Source of the DNA: Haloferax mucosum ATCC BAA-1512
GTDB taxonomy: Archaea > Halobacteriota > Halobacteria > Halobacteriales > Haloferacaceae
Length of the DNA: 64,000 nucleotides
Direction: 5' to 3'
NCBI RefSeq assembly: GCF_000337815.1
Contig: NZ_AOLN01000013.1
Coordinates: forward strand, 186,001 to 250,000
Made by a program: the position numbers and the translations under genes. The notes below the pieces were generated by a model, which was not told the origin of the DNA, searched no databases, and saw nothing but the letters and a program-made list of their open reading frames with translations. Of the stretch, positions 1 through 8,022 are shown piece by piece; the first letter of the stretch is position 1; each line of letters starts with the position of its first letter.

Positions 1-1
1 T

Positions 2-157
2 TTCGAGAAACTGTACAACAGCGTGCCGGCGACCAACGAGGTCGCAATCGAGTTCCTCGAAGGCCACGGCTGGGAGACCGAAGCCGTCCGCGAGAATCAC
101 TACAAAATCGATGGCGACTACGTCGATGAAGTGATGATGGCCGCCTCGCTCCGGTGA
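2..157 (+). CDS. GNAT acetyltransferase, C-terminal fragment (cut by window edge)
   Basis: The reading frame is open from the left edge and ends at TGA 155-157, giving the last 51 residues of a protein. The tail carries the closing part of a GNAT fold (EFLEGHGWETEAV, then VDEVMM). About two thirds of it matches the C-terminus of the complete GNAT protein at 53687-54418, so the two are paralogues. The start, the acetyl-CoA loop and any N-terminal domain lie outside the window. The substrate is unknown. Identification rests on the paralogue, which has the full GNAT domain. Confidence 0.8.
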   Translation, partial: FEKLYNSVPATNEVAIEFLEGHGWETEAVRENHYKIDGDYVDEVMMAASLR

Positions 158-277
158 GACGACACGCGGCACGCGGTACGCGCCGTATCACATCACAGAC
201 TCGAACCCTGATTTCTGCGACGGAACGGCGAGCGCGAGCGCGACACGAAAATCGAGTCCCGGCCACCAGCGGCGGCG

Positions 278-442
278 TTACGACCAGTGTTCTTCCGCGC
301 CGTCGAGCGGTTCGGCGACGACGCCGTCCTGTTGGACGAGCGCCCTCGCGTGGGCTGGGCAGACGTCTCTGTCGGCATCCCACGGGATGTAGAGTCTGAC
401 CGCCGCGACGTTCGCACAGTCGGGTTCGCTACACTCGGCCAT
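278..442 (-). CDS. small Cys-rich zinc-finger-like protein (54 aa)
   Basis: This short frame runs from ATG at 442 to TAA at 278 and encodes 54 residues beginning MAECSEPDCANVAA. Cys4 and Cys9, with a later CPAH (Cys28, His31), could form one small zinc site. It contains the single-Trp segment IPWDADRDVC and an acidic tail, in keeping with haloarchaeal micro-proteins. It lies 39 nt upstream of nothing else on its strand but directly downstream of tmcA, so it may be read through from that gene. The function is unknown. The call rests on conserved-looking Cys/His spacing and a clean start and stop; no homology search was possible. Confidence 0.6.
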   Translation of the reverse strand: MAECSEPDCANVAAVRLYIPWDADRDVCPAHARALVQQDGVVAEPLDGAEEHWS

Positions 443-481
443 ACGGAAGCAGTCGTCGCGGAGGCGTATCGGTGTGTTGGA

Positions 482-2770
482 CTACAGGAATCGGTCGCGT
501 TCTTCGCGTGCCGCATCGCCACCGTACTCGTCCACGAGCGGTTCGTAGGCGTCGCCGAGGGCGCGCATCGCCTGCGCGGTGGAGTGGAAGTCGAGTTCGT
601 CGGCCACGTCCGGCCACGGTCGCGTTTGTAACACTTTTCGGACGAGCAAGCGCTCCGCTCGCGCCGACAGCGAGGCGCGGCCGGGCGACGTGAGATGCGC
701 GAGTGCGAGCCGCCGGAACGCGCCCGGCGCAGTCGTGTACAGTCCGGGACCGTACGAGGCCCCGACGACGACGCGCCATTCGTACGCCGAGAGGTCGGCG
801 TCGTAGTCGGTGTCGGCGGCGGCGAGTGCCGCACGGGCGACGTCGGGGTCGAGGTCAGAGAGCGCGTCGCCGAGCACGTCGCCGATGCGGTCACAGAACC
901 AGTCGGCGTGTCTGTCGTGAAGTTCGCGGCCGAGGTCGGAAAGCGGGTGCAACATGAGCGCGGAGTACTCCCCGCTGGTGTCGTTACGGGTAGTCGAAAG
1001 GTGTACACACCCGTAGTCGTTCTCGCGCCAAAACGAGAGGAGTTCGGGAGTCGCGCCGAATCCGACGCCGAGATAGTCCGCGTCGGTCTCGAACTCGGCT
1101 CGAATCTCCGAGAGCAGTCGAGAGCCGAGACCGCTGGACCGAACCGCGTGATGGGTGGCGATTCGCATCACTCGGTAGCCGACGGGCACGCCGGCGTCCT
1201 CGTCGCGGAGTTGGCTGGTGAACACGTCGGGGAGCATGTTCCCGCGGATGCGCCCGCCGTCGTACATGTGTCGGCGCGTTTCGGCGTCGAGACCGCCCTC
1301 GCGGGCGAGCAGTGCGACGGAGACGATTCGGCCGTCGTGCGTGAGCGCCCGGAGCGTCAGGTTCGGCGCATCGAGGAGACGGGCTAAATCGTCCGGTTCA
1401 GTCCGGTAGTGTGCGAGAACGAGCAAGCCGAACGCCTCGCGCAGGCGATGTTCGTCCGCGAGGAGGTCGTCGGGCGTGAGCGTCCGGTACGAGACGGTTT
1501 CGGGAGTCGCGTCCGCGACCAACTGGTCAACCGGCGGGCGAGCGTCGAGGAGGAGCGCGCGGAACGCCCACGATTCGACCGGGTCGCCGGCGGCGTACCG
1601 AATCGGGTCGGCAAGGCGAACCGAGCTGACGTCGTGGTCCGAGTCGTCGAGTCGGTCGCGGAACCGGACGGCGAACCCGCGACCTGCGCCCTCGTACCCG
1701 CGAACCGTCGTACAGAACGCGACTGCGGGTGTATCGAGGAACGATTCGAGAAGCCGAACCGGGAGCGCGGCCGCCTCGTCTACGACGAGCGCGTCGGTCT
1801 CGGCAGACGCCGCGGCGGCCCCCGCCTCGGTCGGTGGGACGTACGAGATGCATCCACCGGTCGTTGCCGACAAGTGGTAGTCGTCCGCGCTTCCGTCGGC
1901 GAGTGTGCCGAGCGTGGAGAGGAGTCGCTCCGCCCGGACGAACACCTCGGCGGCGTTTCGCTCGTCGGGGGCGGTCACGACGACAGTCCGTCCCTCGGCC
2001 GCGAGGCTCCCGGCGGCGAGACCGGCGGCGCTCGACTTGCCGCGTCCGCGGTCGGCTTCGACGACGACGGCCTGTCCGGTGCGCCGAAGCGCTTCCAGCG
2101 CGCTGAGCGCGTCCGACTGGTCGGCTGTCAGGCAGTCCTCGTAGGCGCGGCGCGGGAACCGTCGGTCTGCGTCGCGCGGAATTGACGGCACAGGCGTCTC
2201 GAACGAGATTCCCTGTGTGTACGACCCGTCGCGCTCGACGGTCTGGTTTTCGAGGTCGACGAGCGCGACGCCGGGGTGGTCCCGAAGCGTCGAGACGAGT
2301 CTGGCGCGGAACCGCCCCGCGACGTCATCGACGCCGAAAGGTGGCACTGCGAGGCGTTCGTCGAACGAATCGCGGTGAGACGCCCACTCGTCGAGCGACG
2401 GAGTGAGCAAGACGAGGAGGCCGCCGCCATCGACGGCACCGGCGACGCGGCCGAGCGCGTTCGGCGAGAACGATTCGTGGGCGTCGAGGACGACGACGGT
2501 CCGCGTCGTGCCGAGGAGTGACGACGCGTGTCGCGGGTCGAGACGCTCGAATCGGAACCCCTCGCGGGACGTGACGAAGGTCACTTCGTCGTCGGGGACG
2601 TCGGCCCCGCGAACGACATCGAAGGCGGCGTCGATACCGGCGTCTCTGTCGCCGGCGAAGACGAGGAGTCGTCGTTGGTTCGTCGCCATCGCCTCGTCGC
2701 GTCGGGCGGCCGCGAGAGACTCGCTATCGAGTGTGTCGGGTCGGCGAGCGCCGTCGCCGGAGCGGGTCAT
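482..2770 (-). CDS. tmcA: RNA (tRNA-Met) cytidine acetyltransferase TmcA
   Basis: The 762-residue protein has the TmcA/NAT10 architecture: an N-terminal DUF1726-type region, a RecA-like ATPase with a P-loop (ADRGRGKSSA, about 239-248), a GNAT acetyltransferase domain (about 480-590, with RSSGLGSRLL as the acetyl-CoA loop) and a C-terminal tRNA-binding domain. The family makes N4-acetylcytidine in RNA from acetyl-CoA with ATP hydrolysis; in bacteria the target is the wobble C of elongator tRNA-Met, and archaeal members can act more widely. The start at 2770 gives a basic N-terminal tail; Met28 (MATNQRR) is a possible alternative start. It is transcribed divergently from the L7Ae operon. Confidence 0.93.
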   Translation of the reverse strand: MTRSGDGARRPDTLDSESLAAARRDEAMATNQRRLLVFAGDRDAGIDAAFDVVRGADVPDDEVTFVTSREGFRFERLDPRHASSLLGTTRTVVVLDAHESFSPNALGRVAGAVDGGGLLVLLTPSLDEWASHRDSFDERLAVPPFGVDDVAGRFRARLVSTLRDHPGVALVDLENQTVERDGSYTQGISFETPVPSIPRDADRRFPRRAYEDCLTADQSDALSALEALRRTGQAVVVEADRGRGKSSAAGLAAGSLAAEGRTVVVTAPDERNAAEVFVRAERLLSTLGTLADGSADDYHLSATTGGCISYVPPTEAGAAAASAETDALVVDEAAALPVRLLESFLDTPAVAFCTTVRGYEGAGRGFAVRFRDRLDDSDHDVSSVRLADPIRYAAGDPVESWAFRALLLDARPPVDQLVADATPETVSYRTLTPDDLLADEHRLREAFGLLVLAHYRTEPDDLARLLDAPNLTLRALTHDGRIVSVALLAREGGLDAETRRHMYDGGRIRGNMLPDVFTSQLRDEDAGVPVGYRVMRIATHHAVRSSGLGSRLLSEIRAEFETDADYLGVGFGATPELLSFWRENDYGCVHLSTTRNDTSGEYSALMLHPLSDLGRELHDRHADWFCDRIGDVLGDALSDLDPDVARAALAAADTDYDADLSAYEWRVVVGASYGPGLYTTAPGAFRRLALAHLTSPGRASLSARAERLLVRKVLQTRPWPDVADELDFHSTAQAMRALGDAYEPLVDEYGGDAAREERDRFL

Positions 2771-2910
2771 ACCGTCGCTATGTCGGCGCGCCTATTCACG
2801 TTCTTCGGTCGGGTTCTTCGACGGCCGCCTGTAGCCGTCGGGGCCGCGAAAAATCGGCGTTTCTCGCGTGGCGTGCGGAGCCATCGCACGCCGTCGAGAT
2901 TTTGAAAGCG

Positions 2911-2917
2911 CTTTTAT
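2911..2917 (+). promoter_or_regulatory. putative TATA box of the L7Ae operon
   Basis: The sequence cttttat is an A/T island in GC-rich DNA and fits a haloarchaeal TATA element. Initiation about 25 nt downstream would fall near 2936-2942, some 120 nt before the rpl7ae start codon. This is inferred from position only. Confidence 0.45.
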
Positions 2918-2937
2918 GGGGGCCGGAGCAAAGAATG

Positions 2938-3062
2938 GTTACAGCCTGTCCGGGGTTGATGAACCTCCTCGCCGTAGGGATATCGTGCCTACCGGTTGTG
3001 ACCGACCGACCGATGCGCCGGCGAGGGAGTCGAGCCCGCGAGCAGGATATAGGTGAACAACA
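2938..3062 (+). promoter_or_regulatory. long structured 5' leader of rpl7ae
   Basis: About 120 nt separate the putative start site from the rpl7ae ATG, which is long for haloarchaea, where many mRNAs are leaderless. The leader contains TGATGA at 2957-2962, flanked by a small GGTT/AACC hairpin, plus several GC-rich complementary stretches. L7Ae binds kink-turns built from GA-rich motifs, and in Sulfolobus L7Ae represses its own mRNA through a leader k-turn. A similar role here is an inference. Confidence 0.35.
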
Positions 3063-3425
3063 ATGGCTGTTTACGTAGACTTCGACGTACCGGCCGACCT
3101 CGCTGACAGCGCCGTCGAGGCGCTCGAGGTCGCCCGAGATACTGGTATCGTGAAGAAAGGAACCAACGAAACGACCAAGTCCATCGAGCGGGGCAACGCC
3201 CAGCTCGTCCTTATCGCGGAAGACGTCTCCCCTGAGGAGATCGTCATGCACCTGCCCGAACTCGCCGACGAGAAGGGCATTCCGTTCATCTTCGTCGAGA
3301 CGCAGGACGACATCGGCCACGCCGCCGGTCTCGAAGTCGGCAGTGCCGCGGCCGCCATCGTTGACGGCGGCGAAGCCTCCGACGATGTCGAGGACATTGC
3401 GACTAAGGTCGAGGACCTTCGATAA
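3063..3425 (+). CDS. rpl7ae: ribosomal protein L7Ae (also box C/D and H/ACA RNP core protein)
   Basis: The 120-residue protein matches archaeal L7Ae in length and sequence ([17 protein letters not shown]-binding segment, [18 protein letters not shown]). L7Ae binds kink-turn RNA in the large ribosomal subunit, in box C/D and H/ACA guide RNPs and in archaeal RNase P. It is the first gene of a tight plus-strand operon with S28e, L24e and Ndk, with gaps of 6, 2 and 0 nt. ATG at 3063 follows a short purine-rich stretch (aggtgaacaaca). Confidence 0.97.
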   Translation: MAVYVDFDVPADLADSAVEALEVARDTGIVKKGTNETTKSIERGNAQLVLIAEDVSPEEIVMHLPELADEKGIPFIFVETQDDIGHAAGLEVGSAAAAIVDGGEASDDVEDIATKVEDLR

Positions 3426-3431
3426 CCGACC

Positions 3432-3656
3432 ATGAGCGCGGACGAACAAGCCAACGACTCGACGCCTGCTGAAGTCATCGAAGTCGTTGGAAAGACAGGG
3501 ATGCACGGCGAGGCCATGCAGGTCAAGTGCCGCATCCGTGAAGGCTCCAACAAGGGCCGTATCATCACGCGAAACGTGCTGGGTCCCGTCCGTGAGGGCG
3601 ACATCCTCCAGCTCCGCGAGACCCAGCGTGACGCCGACTCCATCGGAGGACAGTAA
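3432..3656 (+). CDS. rps28e: ribosomal protein S28e
   Basis: The 74-residue small-subunit protein carries the archaeal/eukaryotic S28e signature ([16 protein letters not shown], then [18 protein letters not shown], an OB-fold). It starts 6 nt after the L7Ae stop and ends 2 nt before L24e, so the genes are probably co-translated. The slightly acidic N-terminal extension ([12 protein letters not shown]) is typical of halophiles. Confidence 0.97.
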   Translation: MSADEQANDSTPAEVIEVVGKTGMHGEAMQVKCRIREGSNKGRIITRNVLGPVREGDILQLRETQRDADSIGGQ

Positions 3657-3658
3657 CA

Positions 3659-3862
3659 ATGGTCGAGAAGCGCACGTGTGACTACAGCGGTGAAGAAATC
3701 GAGCCCGGAACGGGCACGATGTACGTCAAGATCGACGGAACCATCCTCCACTTCAAGAACTCGAAGGCCGAGAAGAACTACTTCCTCGGCCGCGAGGCAC
3801 GCGAGCTTGAGTGGACGGAAGCCGGCCGCCGCGCACGCGGTCGTTCTGAGGAGGACAACTAA
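3659..3862 (+). CDS. rpl24e: ribosomal protein L24e with degenerate zinc finger
   Basis: The 67-residue protein has the L24e fold signature (EIEPGTGTMYV, then NYFLGREARELEWTEAGR). Archaeal L24e normally holds zinc with two CxxC/CxxxC pairs. Here only Cys7 remains: the partner positions read Ser10, Lys33 and Ala37 (CDYS, then HFKNSKA). The protein therefore probably folds without zinc. The gene lies between rps28e and ndk; its stop codon directly abuts the ndk start. Confidence 0.95.
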   Translation: MVEKRTCDYSGEEIEPGTGTMYVKIDGTILHFKNSKAEKNYFLGREARELEWTEAGRRARGRSEEDN

Positions 3863-4327
3863 ATGTCCGACGCCGAGCGAACCTTCGTGATGGTCAAGCC
3901 GGACGGCGTCCAGCGCGGTCTCATCGGAGACATCGTCTCCCGATTCGAGGACCGCGGTCTCAAGATGGTCGCCGGCAAGTTCATGCAGATCGACGAGGAA
4001 CTCGCCCACGAGCACTACGGCGAGCACGAGGGCAAGCCGTTCTTCGAAGGCCTCGTTGACTTCATCACTTCTGGTCCCGTCTTTGCGATGGTCTGGGAAG
4101 GTCAGGACGCGACGCGACAGGTCCGCCGTATGATGGGCGAGACCGATCCCGCCGAGTCCGCTCCCGGCACCATCCGCGGTGACTACGGTCTCGACCTCGG
4201 TCGGAACGTCATCCACGGCTCCGACCACGAGGACGAGGGCGCAAACGAGCGCGAAATCAGCCTGTTCTTCGACGACGACGAACTGGTTGACTACGAGCGC
4301 ATCGACGAGACCTGGCTCTACGAGTAA
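3863..4327 (+). CDS. ndk: nucleoside-diphosphate kinase
   Basis: The 154-residue enzyme transfers the gamma phosphate from ATP to NDPs through a phosphohistidine. It shows the family start ([18 protein letters not shown]) and the active-site segment [12 protein letters not shown], with the catalytic His near residue 115. The length and C-terminal DETWLYE are normal for the family. It is the last gene of the L7Ae operon, a linkage common in archaea. Acidic surface residues fit a cytoplasmic halophilic enzyme. Confidence 0.97.
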   Translation: MSDAERTFVMVKPDGVQRGLIGDIVSRFEDRGLKMVAGKFMQIDEELAHEHYGEHEGKPFFEGLVDFITSGPVFAMVWEGQDATRQVRRMMGETDPAESAPGTIRGDYGLDLGRNVIHGSDHEDEGANEREISLFFDDDELVDYERIDETWLYE

Positions 4328-4572
4328 GCTCTCGTCTCGAGTTTTAGTTTCTTACCCGAGAGGAGCGGCGGCTACGTCGCGGTCCCTCTCGTCCGCGCTC
4401 TCAGCGACGGGAGGGACGTTCTCGGCGCGCGGTGAGTGAATAGCTACCAGTACTCGCCACAGTCGCACGACGAATTACGTAGCCAGCAGACCTCGCCAAA
4501 CATTCAGTCGCCGAATCGGACTGTCGGCTTCGACGCGAAAAACGATTTTGCGATGAGCGATAAACCTGTCGT

Positions 4573-5130
4573 ATGGTTGAACTGGAGTTGGTCCTCCTCG
4601 CACTCGTGGTGGTGTTCGTCGTCGGAGTGGTCGCTATACTCGGCGTGACGGCAGTCGGAGCGTGGCTGACAGCACGGTTAGCGACGAATTTCTCGACGCT
4701 CGTCAAGCCGGCCGTGCTCGGTCCGACAGACATCCAAGATGTCGAACTGCGAGTCGCCGGTATGCGCGCGCTCGACCACGTCGATACCGGCGTCGTGACG
4801 GACGTCGTTCCGGAGCGCCGCCGAGGCGCTCGCGGCCTGTCACGATTCACGCTCAACGACGGCGTCCGGTTCGACCTCGCACTCGCAACGCCCGACGACA
4901 GGACGGCAACGCTCTGGGTCCCAGTTCCCGAGCGGTTGACGGGCCACTCGCGGTTCGAACGCATCGCATCGGCGTGTGACGTCTCGCCGGAACAGATATC
5001 CGATGCGGTTGGGTCCGAACTGCCGTTAGTTCGGGAGTCGGACGGTTCGTGGCGTATCGGCGAACACCGTAGCGAAAGCGGGAGCGGGCCGGCCGCGTTC
5101 ACACGGGCAACCGAAAGCGATCGAGTGTAA
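4573..5130 (+). CDS. hypothetical membrane-anchored protein (185 aa)
   Basis: The N-terminus is one strongly hydrophobic helix (about residues 5-35, rich in V, L and A), followed by a soluble domain of about 150 residues with no motif I recognise. The soluble part reads like a compact alpha/beta domain (VELRVAGMRALDHV, TLWVPVPERLTGHSRFERIASACDV). The topology suggests a membrane anchor with the domain on one face. It stands alone, 245 nt after ndk and convergent with the SnoaL-like gene. The start at 4573 places ATG just before the hydrophobic helix. Confidence 0.7.
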   Translation: MVELELVLLALVVVFVVGVVAILGVTAVGAWLTARLATNFSTLVKPAVLGPTDIQDVELRVAGMRALDHVDTGVVTDVVPERRRGARGLSRFTLNDGVRFDLALATPDDRTATLWVPVPERLTGHSRFERIASACDVSPEQISDAVGSELPLVRESDGSWRIGEHRSESGSGPAAFTRATESDRV

Positions 5131-5155
5131 CTCGTTCACCCGCCGGAAGCCGGCG

Positions 5156-5653
5156 CTATGCCGACCCGAATCGAGACTTAAGACGGTGTGCCGCCAGCTT
5201 TGCGATGACGCGCGGACCCGGCGGCAACAACCCGAGTTGCCGAACGATGCCCATCAGATTCACCAGATTCCACTGTTCGACAATGCGTCCGTCTTCGATG
5301 CGGAAGACGAAGAACGCGTCCGCTTCGAACGAGCGACCCGTTGGAACGAGATTCCCCCACGCCTTCTGCGGCGTCCCACGGGCGGTCAAACGGCACATCA
5401 CGCGGTCGTCTTGGCCGACCGCGTCCTCGATGGTGAGATGCCAATCCGGGACCGCCTCGCGGAAGCCGAGTATCTGCGCGACGAGCGACTCTCGACCCAC
5501 ACGGTCTACGCCGGCCCCCAGTTGGTGTGTGAGGACGTCTTCGTGAAGTACCGCCTCCGCGACGGTCTCGTCGCCTGTGTTCGCAAACTCTTCGATGTAC
5601 CGACCGCAGAGTTCGACGTTTTCGGTCGTTGGTGTGGCCGCCTCAGTTCCCAT
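5156..5653 (-). CDS. SnoaL-like / ester cyclase family protein
   Basis: The 165-residue protein looks like a SnoaL-type polyketide cyclase-like protein of the NTF2 fold: an N-terminal helix (ELCGRYIEEFANTGD), a central REAVPDWHLTIEDAV, and WNLVNLMGIVRQLGLLPP near the end. Haloarchaea carry many such stand-alone ester-cyclase-like proteins of unknown substrate. No polyketide genes surround it, so a cyclase reaction should not be assumed. It is monocistronic, with an A/T-rich promoter region between 5654 and 5757. Confidence 0.8.
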   Translation of the reverse strand: MGTEAATPTTENVELCGRYIEEFANTGDETVAEAVLHEDVLTHQLGAGVDRVGRESLVAQILGFREAVPDWHLTIEDAVGQDDRVMCRLTARGTPQKAWGNLVPTGRSFEADAFFVFRIEDGRIVEQWNLVNLMGIVRQLGLLPPGPRVIAKLAAHRLKSRFGSA

Positions 5654-5757
5654 ACGAACGCTACGCTATGTTATGTGTTATCTATTGTCTAATTTATTCG
5701 GAACAGAGACGTTCAGTGCGCCGAGAAAAATAAAACGCGTCGTCGCGGCGTACGGTA

Positions 5758-6756
5758 TCAGCCGGACGCGCGGTGTTCTTCGACGACGTGATTCCACGAG
5801 ACGGTGCCTTGGTCAACGATGTTTTCTGGGGAGAGCGCGGCCGATGCCAACACCTCCGCGGGACTCGGGATGTTCGGGTCGAGTCCGCCGAGAACGATCG
5901 GGAAGAGACTCTCTGCTTCCGGCGGGCGACCAGTCTCTTCGACCGACGGTTCGGGGACGCCGTCGTCGCAGACGACGATTCGCATGACCATCCCGAACGC
6001 CTCGTGCGGGGGACAGTAGACGTCGTACACGCCGGTCGTCTCGAACCGGTAGAGCCAGTATCCGCCGACGGGCACGAGCGGCGACGAAAACGGCCCGACA
6101 TCGTCGGGGACGCGGTTCTGTCGTCCGTGTCGTTCGTGGTACGCCGCGACGGCGTGGTCCGGTGTCTCGGCGCTGAAGAGCACGATATCACCCGGCTTGA
6201 CGGCGAGTCCGGCGGGGTCGAAGTTGAACGCCAGGGTGTCGATGAGGAGTTCGGCGATTTCCTCGATGGTCACCGTCATCGGCCCACCCTGCGTCTGAAC
6301 GGTTACTTCAGCGTCCGGGTCGGTCAGTTCGCCGGCCGTCAGTTCGCCGTCTTCGACGGCCGCGTTGAGGTTTCCAATCGTCTCTTCGGTGAGGACGCCC
6401 TGTCCGGCCAGCGCGAACACGAGGCCCGGAATGTCGATACGGAACTCGACTTCGTGTGCCGGTCGAACCGGCGGTTTGAACGACTCGAAACACTCCGAAC
6501 CCACGTCACCCGAGCAGGGATTCGGCCCCACCGAGGCGAAGCCGAATATCGAATCGAGTTCGTTCGGCGTCGGACCACCACCACTGCCCCCGTTACCCGG
6601 TGGCCCGTTTTCTTTTTCTGACCGGTCGCCGCGAGCGACGGCGGGTCCGGTTCCCACACCCAGTAGCGTCGAAGCGGCCGCGGCACGCAGGATACTCCGG
6701 CGCGCGACCGGGAACCGTTGGTCGTCGTTCTGTTCGTCGTATTGCTTGTTAGTCAC
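5758..6756 (-). CDS. Tat-exported cupredoxin-domain protein (type I copper)
   Basis: I chose GTG at 6756 (VTNKQYDEQNDDQ), because it puts the twin-arginine signal ARRSILRAAAAST near residue 20, ending at GPAVA. A Gly/Pro-rich linker follows, then a mixed domain, then a plastocyanin-like domain at about residues 185-280. The copper ligands are visible: His in ETPDHAVA, then Cys, His and Met in YCPPHEAFGM. The protein should act outside the membrane as an electron carrier or copper sensor. The region N-terminal to the cupredoxin (about 70-180) and the C-terminal 60 residues are not recognised. It differs from simple halocyanins in being roughly twice as long. Confidence 0.82.
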   Translation of the reverse strand: MTNKQYDEQNDDQRFPVARRSILRAAAASTLLGVGTGPAVARGDRSEKENGPPGNGGSGGGPTPNELDSIFGFASVGPNPCSGDVGSECFESFKPPVRPAHEVEFRIDIPGLVFALAGQGVLTEETIGNLNAAVEDGELTAGELTDPDAEVTVQTQGGPMTVTIEEIAELLIDTLAFNFDPAGLAVKPGDIVLFSAETPDHAVAAYHERHGRQNRVPDDVGPFSSPLVPVGGYWLYRFETTGVYDVYCPPHEAFGMVMRIVVCDDGVPEPSVEETGRPPEAESLFPIVLGGLDPNIPSPAEVLASAALSPENIVDQGTVSWNHVVEEHRASG

Positions 6757-6948
6757 AGGTTCCCACCCCCGTCGAAAGGACAACGTCTGACAACATAAAT
6801 TCGACCAACGGGTTAGAAATCTGAGAATCACGAGGGCATGAACGAAACCCCTGAATGTCGGGACGGTCACCCAAGACAGAAAAATCGACATCGGCGACCG
6901 TTCGAACCTCGGACGCTCAGCTGTTCGGGTGCTCAGCTACGTAGGCAC

Positions 6949-8022
6949 TCAGTCCGCCTTCGGAACGGGCGCGGTGAGGTCGATTTCGCCAGCGTCGAGT
7001 TCGGCCTCGATTTCGCGGGCGGCGGTGACCATGTTTTTCATCTTCTCGTATGCGACTTCGCGCGGGAGCAGTTTCACGCCGCAGTCGGGTGACACGGTGA
7101 GTTTCTCCGGCGGAACGACCTTGAGACCCTGTTTGATATTCGCTTTGATCTCTTCGACCGACTCCACTTCGGCGGTGTGGACGTCCACGACGCCGAGTGC
7201 GAGGTCGGGTTCGAACTCGGGGTCGGTGAACACGTCAATCTGCTCGTAGCCGCCGTTGCAGAGTTCCACGTCGAACTCGTCGATTGGGTAGTCGTTGAGT
7301 TCGGGGTAGATGCGCGAGTAGTCGCCGTAACAGACGTGCAGGCCGATACGAACCTCGTCGGGGACGCCCGCGACGATGCGTTCGAGACACTCGCCGACGA
7401 TGGCGTGGTCGTCGGGCGTCGTCGCCAGCGCGGGTTCGTCGATTTGGATGTACGTCGCACCCGCCTCGACGAGTTGCTCGATTTCCTCGTTGACGAGGTC
7501 GGCGAGGGCGTAGGCCAGCGCTTCCTCGGAGTCGTACTGCTCGTTGAACGACCAACTGGCGAGCGTGTACGGTCCCGTGATTGGCACCTTGACCGGGCGG
7601 GAGGCGGCGTTGCGGGTAAATTCGAACTCGTCTACCAGCCACGGTTCGTCGTACTCGACTTCACCGACGACAGACGGTTTGTCGAAGTAGTTGTGGCCCC
7701 ACACTTTCACTGGGCCGTTGAACTCATAGCCGGGGATTCGGTGAGCGAAGTACTCGACCATCTCGTTGCGGCGCATCTCGCCGTCAACGACGGTGTCGAG
7801 CCCGGCGCGTTCGTGTTCGTCAACGATGGCGCGACAGGCGTCGTCGTGGGCCTCGTGGAGGTGTTCGTCCGTGAACTTCGAATCGGGGTCAGATGCGAGG
7901 TCGGTCGCGCGGTTGAGCCACTTGGGCTTCGGGTACGACCCGACGACGGTGGTGAGAAGGAAGTGTTCGTTCTCGTGGGTCGCCGGGCGGAACTGCTCGC
8001 GGTTCGTTGCGTTTCGGCTCAT
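6949..8022 (-). CDS. metE1: methionine synthase, MetE C-terminal-domain type (zinc-containing subunit)
   Basis: The 357-residue protein matches the catalytic domain of cobalamin-independent methionine synthase, which methylates homocysteine. The zinc ligands expected from MetE are all present: His229 and Cys231 (GLHVCYGD), Glu253 (DVELCNGG) and Cys314 (SPDCGVK). The QIDEPAL motif is near residue 194. The N-terminal MetE half is absent, as usual in archaea, where the methyl donor may be a corrinoid protein or pterin rather than polyglutamyl folate. The start codon overlaps the stop of the upstream metE2 paralogue by 4 nt (8019-8022), so the two are likely made in fixed ratio. Confidence 0.93.
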   Translation of the reverse strand: MSRNATNREQFRPATHENEHFLLTTVVGSYPKPKWLNRATDLASDPDSKFTDEHLHEAHDDACRAIVDEHERAGLDTVVDGEMRRNEMVEYFAHRIPGYEFNGPVKVWGHNYFDKPSVVGEVEYDEPWLVDEFEFTRNAASRPVKVPITGPYTLASWSFNEQYDSEEALAYALADLVNEEIEQLVEAGATYIQIDEPALATTPDDHAIVGECLERIVAGVPDEVRIGLHVCYGDYSRIYPELNDYPIDEFDVELCNGGYEQIDVFTDPEFEPDLALGVVDVHTAEVESVEEIKANIKQGLKVVPPEKLTVSPDCGVKLLPREVAYEKMKNMVTAAREIEAELDAGEIDLTAPVPKAD

